Positions 45,003 to 56,133 of a stretch of 64,000 nt of DNA are shown piece by piece; positions within the stretch are counted from its first letter, which is position 1, and each line of letters opens with the position of its first letter. The stretch is from Ciborinia camelliae (lineage: Eukaryota > Ascomycota > Leotiomycetes > Helotiales > Sclerotiniaceae). Made by a program: the position numbers and the translations under genes. A model generated the notes under the pieces. It had not been told where the DNA came from, searched no databases, and was given only the letters and a program-made list of their open reading frames with translations. The stretch spans positions 3,822,971 through 3,886,970 of the forward strand of contig JANPYM010000001.1 of the NCBI GenBank assembly GCA_025890175.1, written 5' to 3'.

Positions 45003-47489
45003 ATGTCGCCAGAGCTTGAAGTCATCGTATGCTATTGCCTAAAATGCGGTCTCAAAGTTGGCAGCTTTGATAATTCATGGGAGGGTCTTGGAAAAACTTA
45101 TTACATGCCTAAAATAACAAGAGATGCCACCGGACTTAAAGGAGTTGGTACTATCAAACTAGCCGCCGGTCCAACTCAAGTCGGAACTATTATAGAGAAT
45201 AGGTATGTGCTCTCAAAGTTGAATTTTCATATACACTATGTACTCATTCTTCTTAGTTCTCTTCAAGATTTGGCTTGCGCAGAATGTAGTGAAGTGTTTG
45301 GCCTGCGATGTGATAGCGCACCAGAAGGTCACTTGTTAAAAAGGTATGAAGAGTTCACAATCATAAATGCATTACACTTATTAATATTGAATAGAGATCA
45401 ACTACTTTTATGCGCCAAGAAACTGTCAATGGAATCGCAACAGACGAGGGAAAAGGCAGTCTTAGCCGTTACGAGGACACATGACTTGAGGAAATCTTCA
45501 AATAACTCAAGCGTCCCATCCAGGAGACCATCATCAGCGCTATCGCGTATTTTTTATCCCGCCAGTATATCCCGCCAGAGTATCGAAAAGCCCTTTGCCC
45601 CAATACCCTCTTCACCACCGATGCTTGGTGATACTGATATCATTTCAACCGTTCGTGAGCAAAGAAAGGATATTGATCGGATTGATGCTGCTGTGGGTCG
45701 CCTCGAGAAGGATATGCTGGACGTCAAATTTTTAATGGAAGATTTGCGTCGAGAAATGACCGAAATCCGAAGTAATCGCCCCATTACAGGAAGTGACATC
45801 GACACCCTCAAAACAGATATCTTCCACGTGACCGAAAAAGCGAATGAAGTGGATGATCTTCGCTCAGAACTTAAATCTCTTCGCACTAGGGTCAAGGATA
45901 TGGAGCAAGCTGCTCGAGAGGCTCTAACCTTGGATACCCGGCTAGCAATTAGCCCCTCACCTTCTCATGAACAACAAGAACGGCGAAGTCTGCAGAAGTC
46001 AGTATCTAATGAAAGAGGGTATATAGAACCTCGAATGGCTAAATCTCGCGGAATCTCGAGTCGAAAACGCCGGTATAGTGAAAAAGAATCTGATCAAATG
46101 GAAGACAAAGTTTCAAAGCTTGCAAGATCTGGGCAGCGCAAACGCAGGAGACAACTTGAAGTTCAACAGGATGAAGCATCGGAATCCTCCTCAATCCCTC
46201 CTACCCGTTTTCAAACTGAAGAGCCCGCCACTCTTTCGAAACCCCGCATCGAGTCTCCTATTCTCGGTAGTTACGACGAAAATGGTGATATCCATCATAT
46301 TCAACAAGATGATGACCAGCATATGGAAGATACCGAAAGACAGATTCCGGAGTCACCCTCCCAACATTCCAAACCCGAAATGAACAACCCCGATGAACGG
46401 TGCAATAATGATGAGCATCAAGATTTCCAGCACAACTCACAAACTACCCCAAACCAAATCCCTGAGCCATCTAAGGAGACATCCCCATCTCAAAATTCTG
46501 ATATCTCCTTTGAAATCTCGCGTGGGTACCCTATTACTTCCCATTTACATCTACCCCAGATTTTTTACCAAAGTCCGTATGCACATCCTGAAATCCCTAA
46601 TTCTCCCCAATCAGAACTCCTCCAGGTCCAGAGTCCATATCAACCACTTGAAATCCCCAACTCTTCTCAACCTTTCCAGAATCAACCCTCTCAGAATCAA
46701 CTCTCTCAAAATCAACCCTCTCAGAATCAACCCTCCAATAACACCCAGGACAACCAAGAGCCGCAACTTCCAACCTTAACCCATCGATCTCGCGGCCGTC
46801 CTAAGGGCTCTTCAAACAAAATAAAAAATATCGCTACTAGTGACGTGATTGTACCTAGTAGTGAAGAATTGACTACCCATGCGAGAGCTTTGCGGAAGAG
46901 AATTAATCCCGGTTTGAATTTAGGAGCTGGGGAAAAAGCGATGGCAAAGAAAGTTGCAAACACTCCACGCAATAATATAATAATTGATTTAACTGGAGGG
47001 TTTCGGGGGATTTGGGAGAATCCACCAGCTCCACCTCAAGAGAGCCATTCAGCTTTGGGCCAAGATTTGGAAATGGAGAATACATCCCAGCCTGCGAAAC
47101 CCACAAAGCGACCTCGAAGAAATACGCGCAGTTCTCGTCAGCGACCTTCAGTAGATTTGGACGAGGTGCTCAAGGGAATAATTATATCTGACGATGAAAA
47201 TCCTACCGAAAAACAACCTAAACGAGACGCGAGGTTTATTGGTGGGGTTAAGCGTTCTGATGAGGATGAGACTTATACTGAGAAGGAAAAGAGACAACAA
47301 AGAGAGAAAGATCAAGTACGAGGATGTGAAGAGGATCCGGAGGCAGAAAGAGAATGGGAGAGAGGAAGAGAAGAAGAACGGGAAGGAGAAATAGAAATGG
47401 AGCAGGAGAAAAGAAGAAGTACACGGCGGAGAAAAGAGCTGGAGATGAGGGAGGAGTTGGTCAAACAGGCGCTGGAGAGAGGGTCTTGA
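45003..47489 (+). CDS. Mis18/Yippee-domain protein with AT-hook, putative centromere factor
   Basis: Model with three exons: 45003-45202, 45257-45343 and 45395-47489, giving 793 residues. Seen: an N-terminal zinc-binding fold with paired CxxC motifs (CLKCGLKVGSF at Cys12/Cys15 and LACAECSEVFGLRCD at Cys74/Cys77) and flanking TIKLAAGPTQ, the layout of the Mis18/Yippee family; a coiled coil at about 180-275; an AT-hook-like SRGRPKGSSNK near residue 560; and a Glu/Arg-rich helical C-terminus. Mis18 is required to load CENP-A at centromeres; this role is inferred from the domain only. Both introns are multiples of three (54 and 51 nt) without stops, so the unspliced frame is open throughout for 828 residues; splice sites (GTATGT/TTAG and GTATGA/TAG) and restoration of compact motifs argue for removal. 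The protein is far longer than yeast Mis18. Confidence 0.7.
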   Translation: MSPELEVIVCYCLKCGLKVGSFDNSWEGLGKTYYMPKITRDATGLKGVGTIKLAAGPTQVGTIIENRYVLSKLNFHIHYVLILLSSLQDLACAECSEVFGLRCDSAPEGHLLKRYEEFTIINALHLLILNRDQLLLCAKKLSMESQQTREKAVLAVTRTHDLRKSSNNSSVPSRRPSSALSRIFYPASISRQSIEKPFAPIPSSPPMLGDTDIISTVREQRKDIDRIDAAVGRLEKDMLDVKFLMEDLRREMTEIRSNRPITGSDIDTLKTDIFHVTEKANEVDDLRSELKSLRTRVKDMEQAAREALTLDTRLAISPSPSHEQQERRSLQKSVSNERGYIEPRMAKSRGISSRKRRYSEKESDQMEDKVSKLARSGQRKRRRQLEVQQDEASESSSIPPTRFQTEEPATLSKPRIESPILGSYDENGDIHHIQQDDDQHMEDTERQIPESPSQHSKPEMNNPDERCNNDEHQDFQHNSQTTPNQIPEPSKETSPSQNSDISFEISRGYPITSHLHLPQIFYQSPYAHPEIPNSPQSELLQVQSPYQPLEIPNSSQPFQNQPSQNQLSQNQPSQNQPSNNTQDNQEPQLPTLTHRSRGRPKGSSNKIKNIATSDVIVPSSEELTTHARALRKRINPGLNLGAGEKAMAKKVANTPRNNIIIDLTGGFRGIWENPPAPPQESHSALGQDLEMENTSQPAKPTKRPRRNTRSSRQRPSVDLDEVLKGIIISDDENPTEKQPKRDARFIGGVKRSDEDETYTEKEKRQQREKDQVRGCEEDPEAEREWERGREEEREGEIEMEQEKRRSTRRRKELEMREELVKQALERGS

Positions 47490-49004
47490 GATCATACGTA
47501 CATACTTACTTACATATATTACTATCACTATATATACGCGATGCGTATATTGACGAAGCAGTCTCGATATCTTTTCTGCTGAAATGTTGAGGTTAATTTC
47601 CTCATTTCAAATCCCTCTTCGATATCAAAACTCTTTATAGGGGGGGATGCGGGGGACCAGGGACTTCTTTTCTTCCATGAGCTTTGCCATTTGGATTGAA
47701 TTATATGATATGATATGATATGGTATGATGGATCGAGGGGTGCGAGCTTGGAGCTTGGAGCTTGGGAGTATTATCAATAAATACCTAAGTAGTGGTAAAA
47801 TATCTATCTAGATAGGTACCTACCTAGGTATAGGTAGTAGGTGGCAAAATCAATATCACAAATCAATACCTACCTATTTATCAATCACTCCCTCTCTTCT
47901 CTATTCTACTATAATATCCATGCTGAAAATAGTGTTTAATAGTACCTAGGTAGGTATAAGAATAATATTAAGAAAATAATCCAATTTGCCAATTTAATTT
48001 ACTTTTTTAATCAATGGTATATTTGATTCATTCGTTCATTCGTTCATCCATCCATCCCTCCATTCCTCCATCCATCAACTAATCCTACAAATATACTCCT
48101 ATAAATGTATAATTAAATTACAAACCTCTTTAAATTTAAATTTACATTTTTCAAATGGATGGATGGATGAATGAATAACAGATAGGTATCACTTGGAATT
48201 GGAATTCGAATTGGAATTCGAATTGGAATTCGAATTCTTTATACTTAGGTACCTTCTTGTACTGTATTATATATAAATAGCTATATAAATATATAAGTAG
48301 ATGAGTTAGGCATTAGAGATTAGAAATTGGGTAGTTCTATGTGGATAGATAGATAGGTAGGTAGGTAGGAGACCAAGGGTTATATGTATATATACATATA
48401 TCTACGTACCTACTGTTATATAGGTATATAGGTATACCTAGGGAGGTATATATTGTTTGCCTTGGAGCTCCCGCCTCCAGAAAAATTTGGGTAGGTTTGC
48501 CTCTCAGTTCTAGGACTCATAAATGTACCTATCTTACGATGGAAGATATACAGATCCGAGTCATCTAAATGCTTAGATTAAAAACCGAAATCGGAGTTTT
48601 GAATTTTGAGTTTGGAGAAAGGAGAAAAAAGGAAAGAAATAGGTGGATTTTGGTTATAGGTAATTGTTTGCTTGAGTTTTGTATTCATATTCATATCCTA
48701 TATCCTATATTCCATATCCTATATCCCATAACCTCGTAATCTCGTAATATATCCCTCGAATCTATCTAATATATGTACCCAAAAGTAGAAGAGAAGATCT
48801 TCTCGCTCTGCGAGAAAGGGTGGGTGATCGCAATGTAGCGGTTTTGCAAATCCCCTTATAGTAGGTAGGTAGTAGTAATAGTACCCAGTAAATGCAATTG
48901 TCTCGCCTCCTCAACCAATCCCATGCCGTTCAGACCGTAAAAGAAAGCCAAAACACCATTTTTCCGTCTTTAATTTTGATATCGAAATTGATATTTTCAC
49001 AAGT
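47490..49004. other. Intergenic region with AT-rich simple sequence
   Basis: Convergent 3' flank of the Mis18-like and SET genes. It has TACCTAGGTA motifs near 47815 and 47943, a GGAATTCGAATT repeat at 48196-48236, and CCATATCCTATATC repeats near 48695-48725. No gene seen. Confidence 0.65.
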
Positions 49005-50912
49005 TCACGCACCAGACAGAGCAGCTTCCCTCGCAACCCCAACAACATTCCACACCCACACAGCCATTTCCCTCAATCCCAGCCCCAATCTCTCCGCATA
49101 AACATCACCCAAGCCATTGCTCCCGCGTCCCCACTCCGCCAATGCGACACCTACCGCTCCATCTTCTCTCTTCCTCTGTATCTCCTCCACATCTTGAATA
49201 TCGAGCTCCACGCCCCTCATAACCCCACTATCTTCCCCCCAACACTTATCGCCCACTTCTCTTAAAATATACATAACCATCTGGCACGCGCTCACCCAAT
49301 CCATTTCACACAGGACCGCTACTGGAATACCATGGTTCATTGCAAATTCCTTGAGGATATCCGGATCATAGCTTGCCAGAAACTTGAGCAAGCGTTGAAG
49401 GGCGAGCAGTCGTGTTACTCGTTGGGGATGATATGGACTTGGGTAATTGATTGGATCGGCATGATGGATCAAAAATATGAGGATGATAAGAGCGGAGATA
49501 TACTCTGCTTTTTCCAGGTAGATGTGGCAGATTTCGTTGAGAACCATGGGGAGGGGTTGTTGCGCGTAACGCAGCAAGAGAATAAAATCGTTTAGGTTTC
49601 CCAGTGAGTTCTTGAGGAAACCAAGGCGGCGGTCGATATCCTGGTGGGTTTTATGCGCGTTTGGTACCGTGACCTCAACATGGCGGAGTACGTGGAGTAA
49701 AGAGAAGAGTCGGGTGGTAGTCTCTGGATCTTCTTCTGCTACACGAGACTTTGCGAAGTTATAAGTCTTTTGAAAAGGAACGAGCTTGTCAAATCTAGGG
49801 GTTGGGATGGAGGGATAAGCCACGAAATCAGAATATGTACTTTGAAAGACGGTACAGCGAACACAGAGACACTTGAAAAACCAAGTCTCCGATAATGCTG
49901 CTTGGCGGACTTCTTGTCGTTGTGTCTCATCTATATAGGAAATGAAAACTTGTTCCCCCTTGGCGATGGGTGATAGAGCTCGGAGGGTGGCACGCTTTCC
50001 ATTGAATGATATAGCCGCATTTGGATGACAACGGTGGTTAGCACGTGCTAACAAAGGATCGAGGCAAAGTCCAATGGGGCCATTACCGATATTAGACTCG
50101 ACGCGAAAAGCATTGGTGGAGAGCTATGGAAATTTATTAGCAAGGATACAAACTTAGAGGTAGCAAAGTGCACTTACTCGACAGAGAGACTCGAGAGCAT
50201 ACTTGATGAATTCTGGCTTCCGTTGGAGAAGTTTTGTAACGGCGTGTGCTTGTAGCAATATATCATCCCACTTCGACTGGTTCTTCCTGAGCTCATCCTC
50301 GTGAGAAGAGAGCTCCATGAATGCCGAGTCTTTTGCAAGAAATTCTAAATGGCCAACCAATTGGATTGTGGCACGAACAGCGGTAGGAAGTATCTTGTTT
50401 AAAGTAAGACCAAGACTTTGCGACTGTATATCATTGCACAGTTGCTCATGGGATGCGCGGTCCAGATCTTTACAATTATTGTCGCAGTAATTGACTGCCT
50501 TACAGTCAATACAATTCATTGTTGCTTTTTGCGACCGACATTTTGAATAACCACAAGCAGTATTCGTTATTGCTTGAGTACTGATTTGTGCTCGAGGGTG
50601 CTGAAAGGGCTTTTTTGATTTTAAAAAGACACACTCTGCTTTGTGGGAGCCTTCGGATTTTAATGATGACTTTTCGCAAGCATTACAACAAAATCTTACT
50701 ACACCACAGCTTGAACATGACTCTAGCTCCACACCTTCTCCTCCTTCAACAAAACAATTGGAGCATACACGTTGTAGTGCCTGATTCTCGGCAATCAACA
50801 AAAGGGGTTTGTGGATGATAATAACAGCATCTCCAGGATTTAGATTGACTGTTGAGAAAAGACCATTGCCAAAATTCTTGACTTTGCTAACCGTTGTATT
50901 ATTCACATCCAT
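49005..50912 (-). CDS. SET-domain protein with split MYND-type zinc fingers (SMYD-like)
   Basis: Two exons on the minus strand: 50912-50178 and 50123-49005, giving 617 residues. Probable protein-lysine methyltransferase; substrate unknown. Seen: the opening SET strand KVKNFGNGLFSTVNLNPGDAVI, a MYND-like cysteine cluster CSNC...CSSCGVVRFCCNACEKSS...HKAEC, a second cysteine-rich cluster CGYSKCRSQKATMNCIDCKAVNYC...HEQLC, then the core SET motifs RANHRCHPNAAISFNG, LRALSPIAKGEQVFISYID and a post-SET cysteine group WFFKCLCVRC. The NHxCxPN and GEQVFISY residues that bind S-adenosylmethionine and form the active site are recognisable. The intron (GTAAGT...CCATAG) joins ESLCRLSTNAFRVE. The C-terminal half is helical and TPR-like, as in SMYD proteins. 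Two adjacent cysteine clusters are unusual for the family. Confidence 0.88.
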
Positions 50913-51029
50913 TTGACTTGATGATTATGATAATTTTCGGTGATGTATAATTCTTGATTTACTTGGATGTGGTATGTGAATGAATGGTGGAAGTTTGCTG
51001 ACCCATTTTGATTCCATTATCGATCTAAT

Positions 51030-51423
51030 CTAGATATGGCTTAGTGCTTCCGATCTAATCCCACCTGGTAACTGCATAAAGAACCGATGGCCTTTGGCTC
51101 CTTCCTCAAGTGAAGAAAGATTGGTCTGCATCATCTTGAGGTGTTCTATGTTTTTGTTTATATTTCCAAGGTTGACTTAGTACAGCTGGAAAAGATAAAA
51201 AGGTGTTTGGAAAACAACAAACTTTGATATGCTTGAATGAGTCTAAACCATTTTGCTGCTACACCTGTAGAGTAATCCGATTCAACTTCTCTTTGGACCT
51301 TATTACTGAGTGGCATTAGCTGTCCAAATATGCCCCCAGCCCCCAACCTACTCACTTGGAGGAAAGATTAGATATACATATTGCAGTAAAAGCAAAACCT
51401 AGCTTCGCAGTGGTAGTTGCCAT
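51030..51423 (-). CDS. Hidden three-exon small protein, 88 residues
   Basis: Assembled by eye on the minus strand from 51423-51356, 51305-51223 and 51145-51030. No single frame longer than 66 codons exists here, so simple frame scanning misses it. Evidence: an ATG (MATTTAKLGFAFTAICISNL), a GTGAGT donor, a GCTAATGCCACTCAG branch/acceptor, continued frame NKVQREVESDYSTG and WFRLIQAYQ, a GTTTGT donor, a TACTAAG branch site, an ACATAG acceptor, then KHLKMMQTNLSSLEEGAKG and RFFMQLPGGI to a TAG. The exons sum to 89 codons exactly. The product looks mostly helical; I do not recognise a family. Intron 1 is 50 nt and intron 2 is 77 nt, normal for this window. The stop lies 117 bp upstream of the SET gene start on the same strand. 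Confidence 0.5.
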
Positions 51424-52060
51424 CTTTGAGTAGGTACCTAGTGAGGGACTTGGTGGCAATCTCATGAATATCAACAGTATAATACAGAAATCATTGTAAC
51501 AGGAGATATACCAGGTCTTAACTTCTTCAACTTTGCGAATTTAGATCATGTACCTACACTAGGTACAGTATGTATCGCTGATCATGGAAAGATCTAATAC
51601 TCCAAGTCATAATGGAAAGAACAGATTAGATTTAATAAAGTAGAAGAGAAGAGAAGAGAAGAGAAGAGATAATTTACCTGACCATTTACTTATAATTACC
51701 TACCTAGGTTAGCTACTTTGGTATTTCTCTATGTTGAAGGTGTATTGATATGAATTTGAACTTATGAATTTGAACTTATCAAATAGTGGGAGCGGATCTG
51801 ATAGTACCAGTAGTAGGTATCTACCGAGAAGGTACCCGTTGACCCGTATCTACCTGGATAAGACTGCGCTATTGTACAAGAAGACTAGCGTAACGCTAAA
51901 CCAATCCTGTACAAGCTTATCCAAGGAACAAAATTTCCAATTAATTTTCAACACCACCAGATTGAACAATCATACAAATCTTCTCTTTTTCCCATCATCC
52001 CATTCAATAGAAATCCTTTACAAGTTGATTTCTTTCTCAAAACCGCAAAAATGTAAGTTC
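51424..52060. other. Intergenic region between the hidden small gene and the RRM gene
   Basis: Divergent upstream region with a GAGAAGAGAA tract at 51641-51668 and TACCTAGG motifs near 51430 and 51700. The plus-strand frame from 51764 has no family resemblance; most of it would be leader of the RRM gene. Confidence 0.55.
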
Positions 52061-53148
52061 ACATACATGAATTCCATTATTTATATTCTCAAACTAACAA
52101 TTGCTCAAGGCATTTCGTCCGCCGTGCCGCTCTCCGAGCTGCTTCCTCCACCTCGTTCATTTCTAAACCTCGCACTATCAACACTCCATCCCCATTTATC
52201 ATCAGAGCCTCCAATGAAAGAATCTCATCAGCAGTCTTCAGAAGATTTGCAAGTGATGATGCACATGTCAGAGAAGAAGAATCATTTACCGAGAGCGCAG
52301 AAGTAGAGGCTATTGAATCAGCAAACGATTCCGCCACAGAGACCGTCTCAGAATATATCCCTGAAGCTAGAGATGCATTTGCTAAGCCAACTGGCTTTGG
52401 AAACGGTTTTGGAGGAAGAAATGAAGAGCGTCCTCTAAATCCACCTAACAATGGCGTCTACATTGGCAACTTGTTGTTCGATATTACCGAAGAAGACCTC
52501 AAGAAAGAATTTGAGCCCTTCGGAAGCATTGCAGATATCCGAGTTACCAGAGACGCTAGAGGTTTGAGCAAAGGGTAAGCCTGCAAGATCTTGCCATGTT
52601 CGTAAATCATATCTAACATTGTTTTCAGATTTGCCTACATTGACTTCGCCGATGTAGAGTCCGCAACTGCTGCCATCAAAGCCAAGAACCAGTCCATTTT
52701 TGAAGGTCGCCGACTTGTTGTCAACTACGTCAACAAGACACCAAAGCTTAGGGATCAGAACCCACCTTCAAAGTGCCTTTTCATTGGAAATCTCGCTTTC
52801 GAGATGTCTGATGCTGATTTGAACAGCTTGTTCCGTGATGTCAGAAATGTCATTGATGTCCGTGTCGCTATTGATAGACGCACTGGACAGCCAAGAGGTT
52901 TTGCTCACGCAGACTTCGTTGATGTTGATAGCGCCATAAAGGGTCTTGAGCAATTGCAAGGCAAGGAAGTCTTTAACCGAAAACTCAGAGTTGATTTCAG
53001 TGTTGGTGAGAGAAGCCCCGGCGGCCGAGGTGGTGGCCGAGGTGGTGACCGTGGTGGACGAGGTGGTGACCGTGGAGGACGAGGTGGTGACCGTGGAGGA
53101 TACGGTGGTGGCCGAGGTGGTGACCGTGATGGTGACGCATCATTCTAA
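52061..53148 (+). CDS. Two-RRM, RGG-type RNA-binding protein with mitochondrial-like presequence and split start codon
   Basis: Exons 52061-52062 (AT), 52110-52574 and 52629-53148 give 328 residues. Splicing AT|GTAAGT...CTAACAATTGCTCAAG|G creates ATG CAT TTC, that is MHFVRRAALRAASSTSF. Seen: a basic, hydroxylated N-terminus with RRFASDD (a mitochondrial presequence-like cleavage region), RRM1 (NNGVYIGNLLFDITEEDLKK; RNP1 KGFAYIDF), RRM2 (KCLFIGNLAFEMSDADLNSL; RNP1 RGFAHADF) and a C-terminal run of GGRGGDRGG repeats. RNA binding is secure; mitochondrial targeting is inferred. No upstream in-frame ATG exists in exon 2, and the unspliced leader reads ATG-TAA, so the intron decides whether protein is made. 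A start further upstream through another intron is the alternative. Confidence 0.8.
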
Positions 53149-54106
53149 GCAGAGGGTTGAATCTTTGGGGGATTCCCGACTAACGGATGAAATCAATTAA
53201 CGAACGATCGAATGAATACTTTGTGTCATGGATTTGGGTAGGCGTTATTCATCTATTAGAGGTGGATGAGAGGTCTGAAAGGTTGCTGAATATCCTATAC
53301 AGCTCTATTTCTATGGACGCTTCCTCTTCTTTCATTCTGTATTAAAAACCCCTCAGAAGCTTAGTCGGTTGTAATATTAAGGGTTTTGATCAGATCAGGC
53401 GTAACAACTTGAAGATCCGGATTTACGGCAAGAAGAAAAAGATATAAACTCCACTCAGTGCATCATACAGAGCGCGCAAATCTTTTTGTTCCAATGTACA
53501 ATATTAAGTTTATAGATTGCAAAAGAAGTTCAACTGATTATCATCTATATACATCTTGTTATCTTGTTCAAAGTTAGGTAACATACCAGCCCTTGAGATA
53601 ATTGTGTATATAGGTATATAGGTATAGGTATATAAAATGAAAAGAATGTTGAAAAACATGTGACCCGGCTCTTATGTAAGCACTCCCTTTCCCTATCAGT
53701 CTTGTCCAGCCGAGGTGTTCAGATTATTTGAATTTCTAATGGTGTCGACCCCACAATCTAAATAATCCACTCGCCCGCCCATGTTATTACTGTATTCTCC
53801 GTTATCCACGCAAACAGGCAATAAATACCTAACAACAACAACAACAACAACAATTATTAAATTCTATTCTATTCTATATCATAATCCCCAAAATTTCCTT
53901 TCCTTCTTGTACAATACATTTGCGATACATTTACACTTAATATTGCATTTCTATCAGGAATTATCTTCCAAGACAAGATCAGAGTTTGTTTTAGTGTCTA
54001 TTACCATCACCTAAATAAGTAGCAACGCAAACGGCCAAGGACGAGCACATCTCACATCCCGATCATTTTGGAGCTACAGAGGATCCAAAACAGCCTTTAT
54101 TCAACC
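53149..54106. other. Intergenic region between RRM gene and PEX5
   Basis: Contains the RRM 3' flank and PEX5 promoter, with AGGTATATAGGTATA repeats near 53607-53635 and an ACA(ACA)n tract at 53833-53852. No gene seen. Confidence 0.65.
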
Positions 54107-56133
54107 ATGTCGTTCATGGGCGGTGCAGAATGCTCGACAGCAGGAAATCCCCTTAGTCAATTTACAAAACATGTTCAGGATGACAAGAGTTTGCAGAGAG
54201 ATAGACTGGTTGGTAGGGCGCCTGGAGGCGGTATGCAGGGCATGCGCTCGGGGATGAATATGAACGGAAGTCAAGATCATGTAGGTAATCTGGGACGGTG
54301 AATCTTAGCCAACATGGTATTGTTGGGGATACTACTTACTGATTCATGGATTGTCAGATGATGAATGAATTTATGCAACAAAACGGCCAACTCCCACCAG
54401 AAGCCTTTGCTATGCAACATGATCTTCACCAGAACTCACAAATGAGGAACGGATCCCAATCTCCAAGTGTTGGAGGTTGGGCTCAGGAGTTCAACCCTGG
54501 GATGCCAGGAATGTCAGAGCAGGCAAGGATGGAAGCAGCGTTCCAAGCTCCCAAAGGTACAGCATTCAGTCCTGCGGATTTTGCTAGATTTCAACAAATG
54601 GGGCAATCAAGCTCTGCACGTTCTGCCAGTCCTATGGCGCAAAACATGCCGAATGGCTATTCATATCAAGGCTCTCAAATGGGAATGGGAATGGGCATGG
54701 GAATGATGGGAATGAATAGAATGGGTATGGGTATGAATATGATGAATCAATCACAGTACCAACAACCCGCGCAAAATTTACAGCAAGATAAAGGGAAGGG
54801 AAAGATGGTTGAGCTCGACGATCAGAACTGGGAAGAGCAATTCAAGCAAATTGATTTGGAGGGAAAAGAGCTCGAGGAGAGTTTGGCGGCGGAAAGAGAA
54901 TTAAATGAAATGGATAGGTCAGTCCTTGAATCCGAAACTAATGAATTTGGGGATTTCGAATCTATTTGGAAGGGCATCCAAGCTGAAAATGCTGCCGCTA
55001 GGGAAATGGCTGGTGAAGAAAGCCTGATAGATCTAAGCAAGGTGGACGAATTCGACCAATGGGATGGATTTGATGCTGTAGGAACACATCAATCACCATT
55101 CCGCGATCCACAACTCGGAAATTATATGTTTGAAAATGAGAATATTTTTAAGGACGTCACCAATCCATTCGATGAAGGTGTTCGTATAATGCATGAGGGA
55201 GGTAACTTGTCTCTTGCTGCATTGGCGTTTGAAGCTGCCGTACAGAAAGACCCCCAGCATGTCGATGCATGGGTTCTCTTAGGTTCAGCACAAGCCCAGA
55301 ATGAAAAGGAAACACCCGCAATTCGAGCTTTAGAACAAACGTTGAAAGTTGATCCCACAAATCTTACAGCTCTCATGGGCCTGGCAGTCTCTTACACAAA
55401 CGAAGGCTACGATAGTACCGCTTACCGCACACTTGAGCGTTGGCTCTCCGTTAAATATACATCTATCATCCCTCCCGGCTCTCTATCCTCAGAGACTGAC
55501 ATCGGTTTCACCGACCGACATCAACTTCACGAAAAGGTTACTGACCTCTTTATTCGTGCCGCTCAACTTTCACCAGATGGCGAACACATGGATCCAGACG
55601 TGCAGGTTGGTCTAGGTGTCCTCTTCTATGGCGCCGAAGAATACGATAAAGCAGTCGATTGTTTTACCGCTGCTCTCGCCTCCACTGAATCTGGAACCTC
55701 AAACCAAAGAGACCAAGTCCATCTCTTATGGAATCGTCTCGGCGCCACCCTTGCCAATTCCGGCCGCAGCGAAGAAGCCATCGCCGCTTACGAAAAAGCC
55801 CTTACACTCCGCACTAACTTTGTACGTGCTCGCTACAATCTCGGAGTTTCGTGCATCAATATCGGATGTTATGAAGAAGCCGCATCTCATCTTCTAGGTG
55901 CATTAGCCATGCATAAAATTGTAGAAAATGAGGGCAGAGAAAAGGCAAGAGATGTACTTGGTGGTGGAAGTGTCAGTGAAGCAGATCTTGAAAAAATGAT
56001 ATCGCAGAATCAGAGCACGAATTTATATGATACGCTGAGAAGAGTGTTTAGTCAAATGGGAAGGAGAGATCTGTCGGAACGTGTAGTGGCCGGTATGGAT
56101 GTGGAGAGTTTTAGGGGGGAGTTTGATTTTTGA
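54107..56133 (+). CDS. pex5: Peroxisomal targeting signal receptor PEX5
   Basis: Two exons, 54107-54280 and 54358-56133, giving 649 residues. PEX5 binds PTS1 cargo in the cytosol and delivers it to the peroxisomal docking complex. Seen: the N-terminal MSFMGGAECSTAGNPLSQF with the conserved ubiquitinated cysteine at position 9, VQDDKSLQRDR, WxxxF/Y-type docking motifs (WAQEF, WEEQF, WKGI region), a methionine-glycine repeat (MGMGMGMGMMGMNRMGMG), then tetratricopeptide repeats: PFDEGVRIMHEGGNLSLAAL, AWVLLGSAQAQNEKE, LTALMGLAVSYTNEG, DVQVGLGVLFYGAEEYDKAV, LLWNRLGATLANSGRSEEAI and ARYNLGVSCINIGCYEEAA. The asparagine-containing TPR positions used for PTS1 binding appear intact. The intron ends GGATTGTCAG and exon 2 begins ATGATGAATGAATT, joining in frame after QDH. 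Length is standard. Confidence 0.96.
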
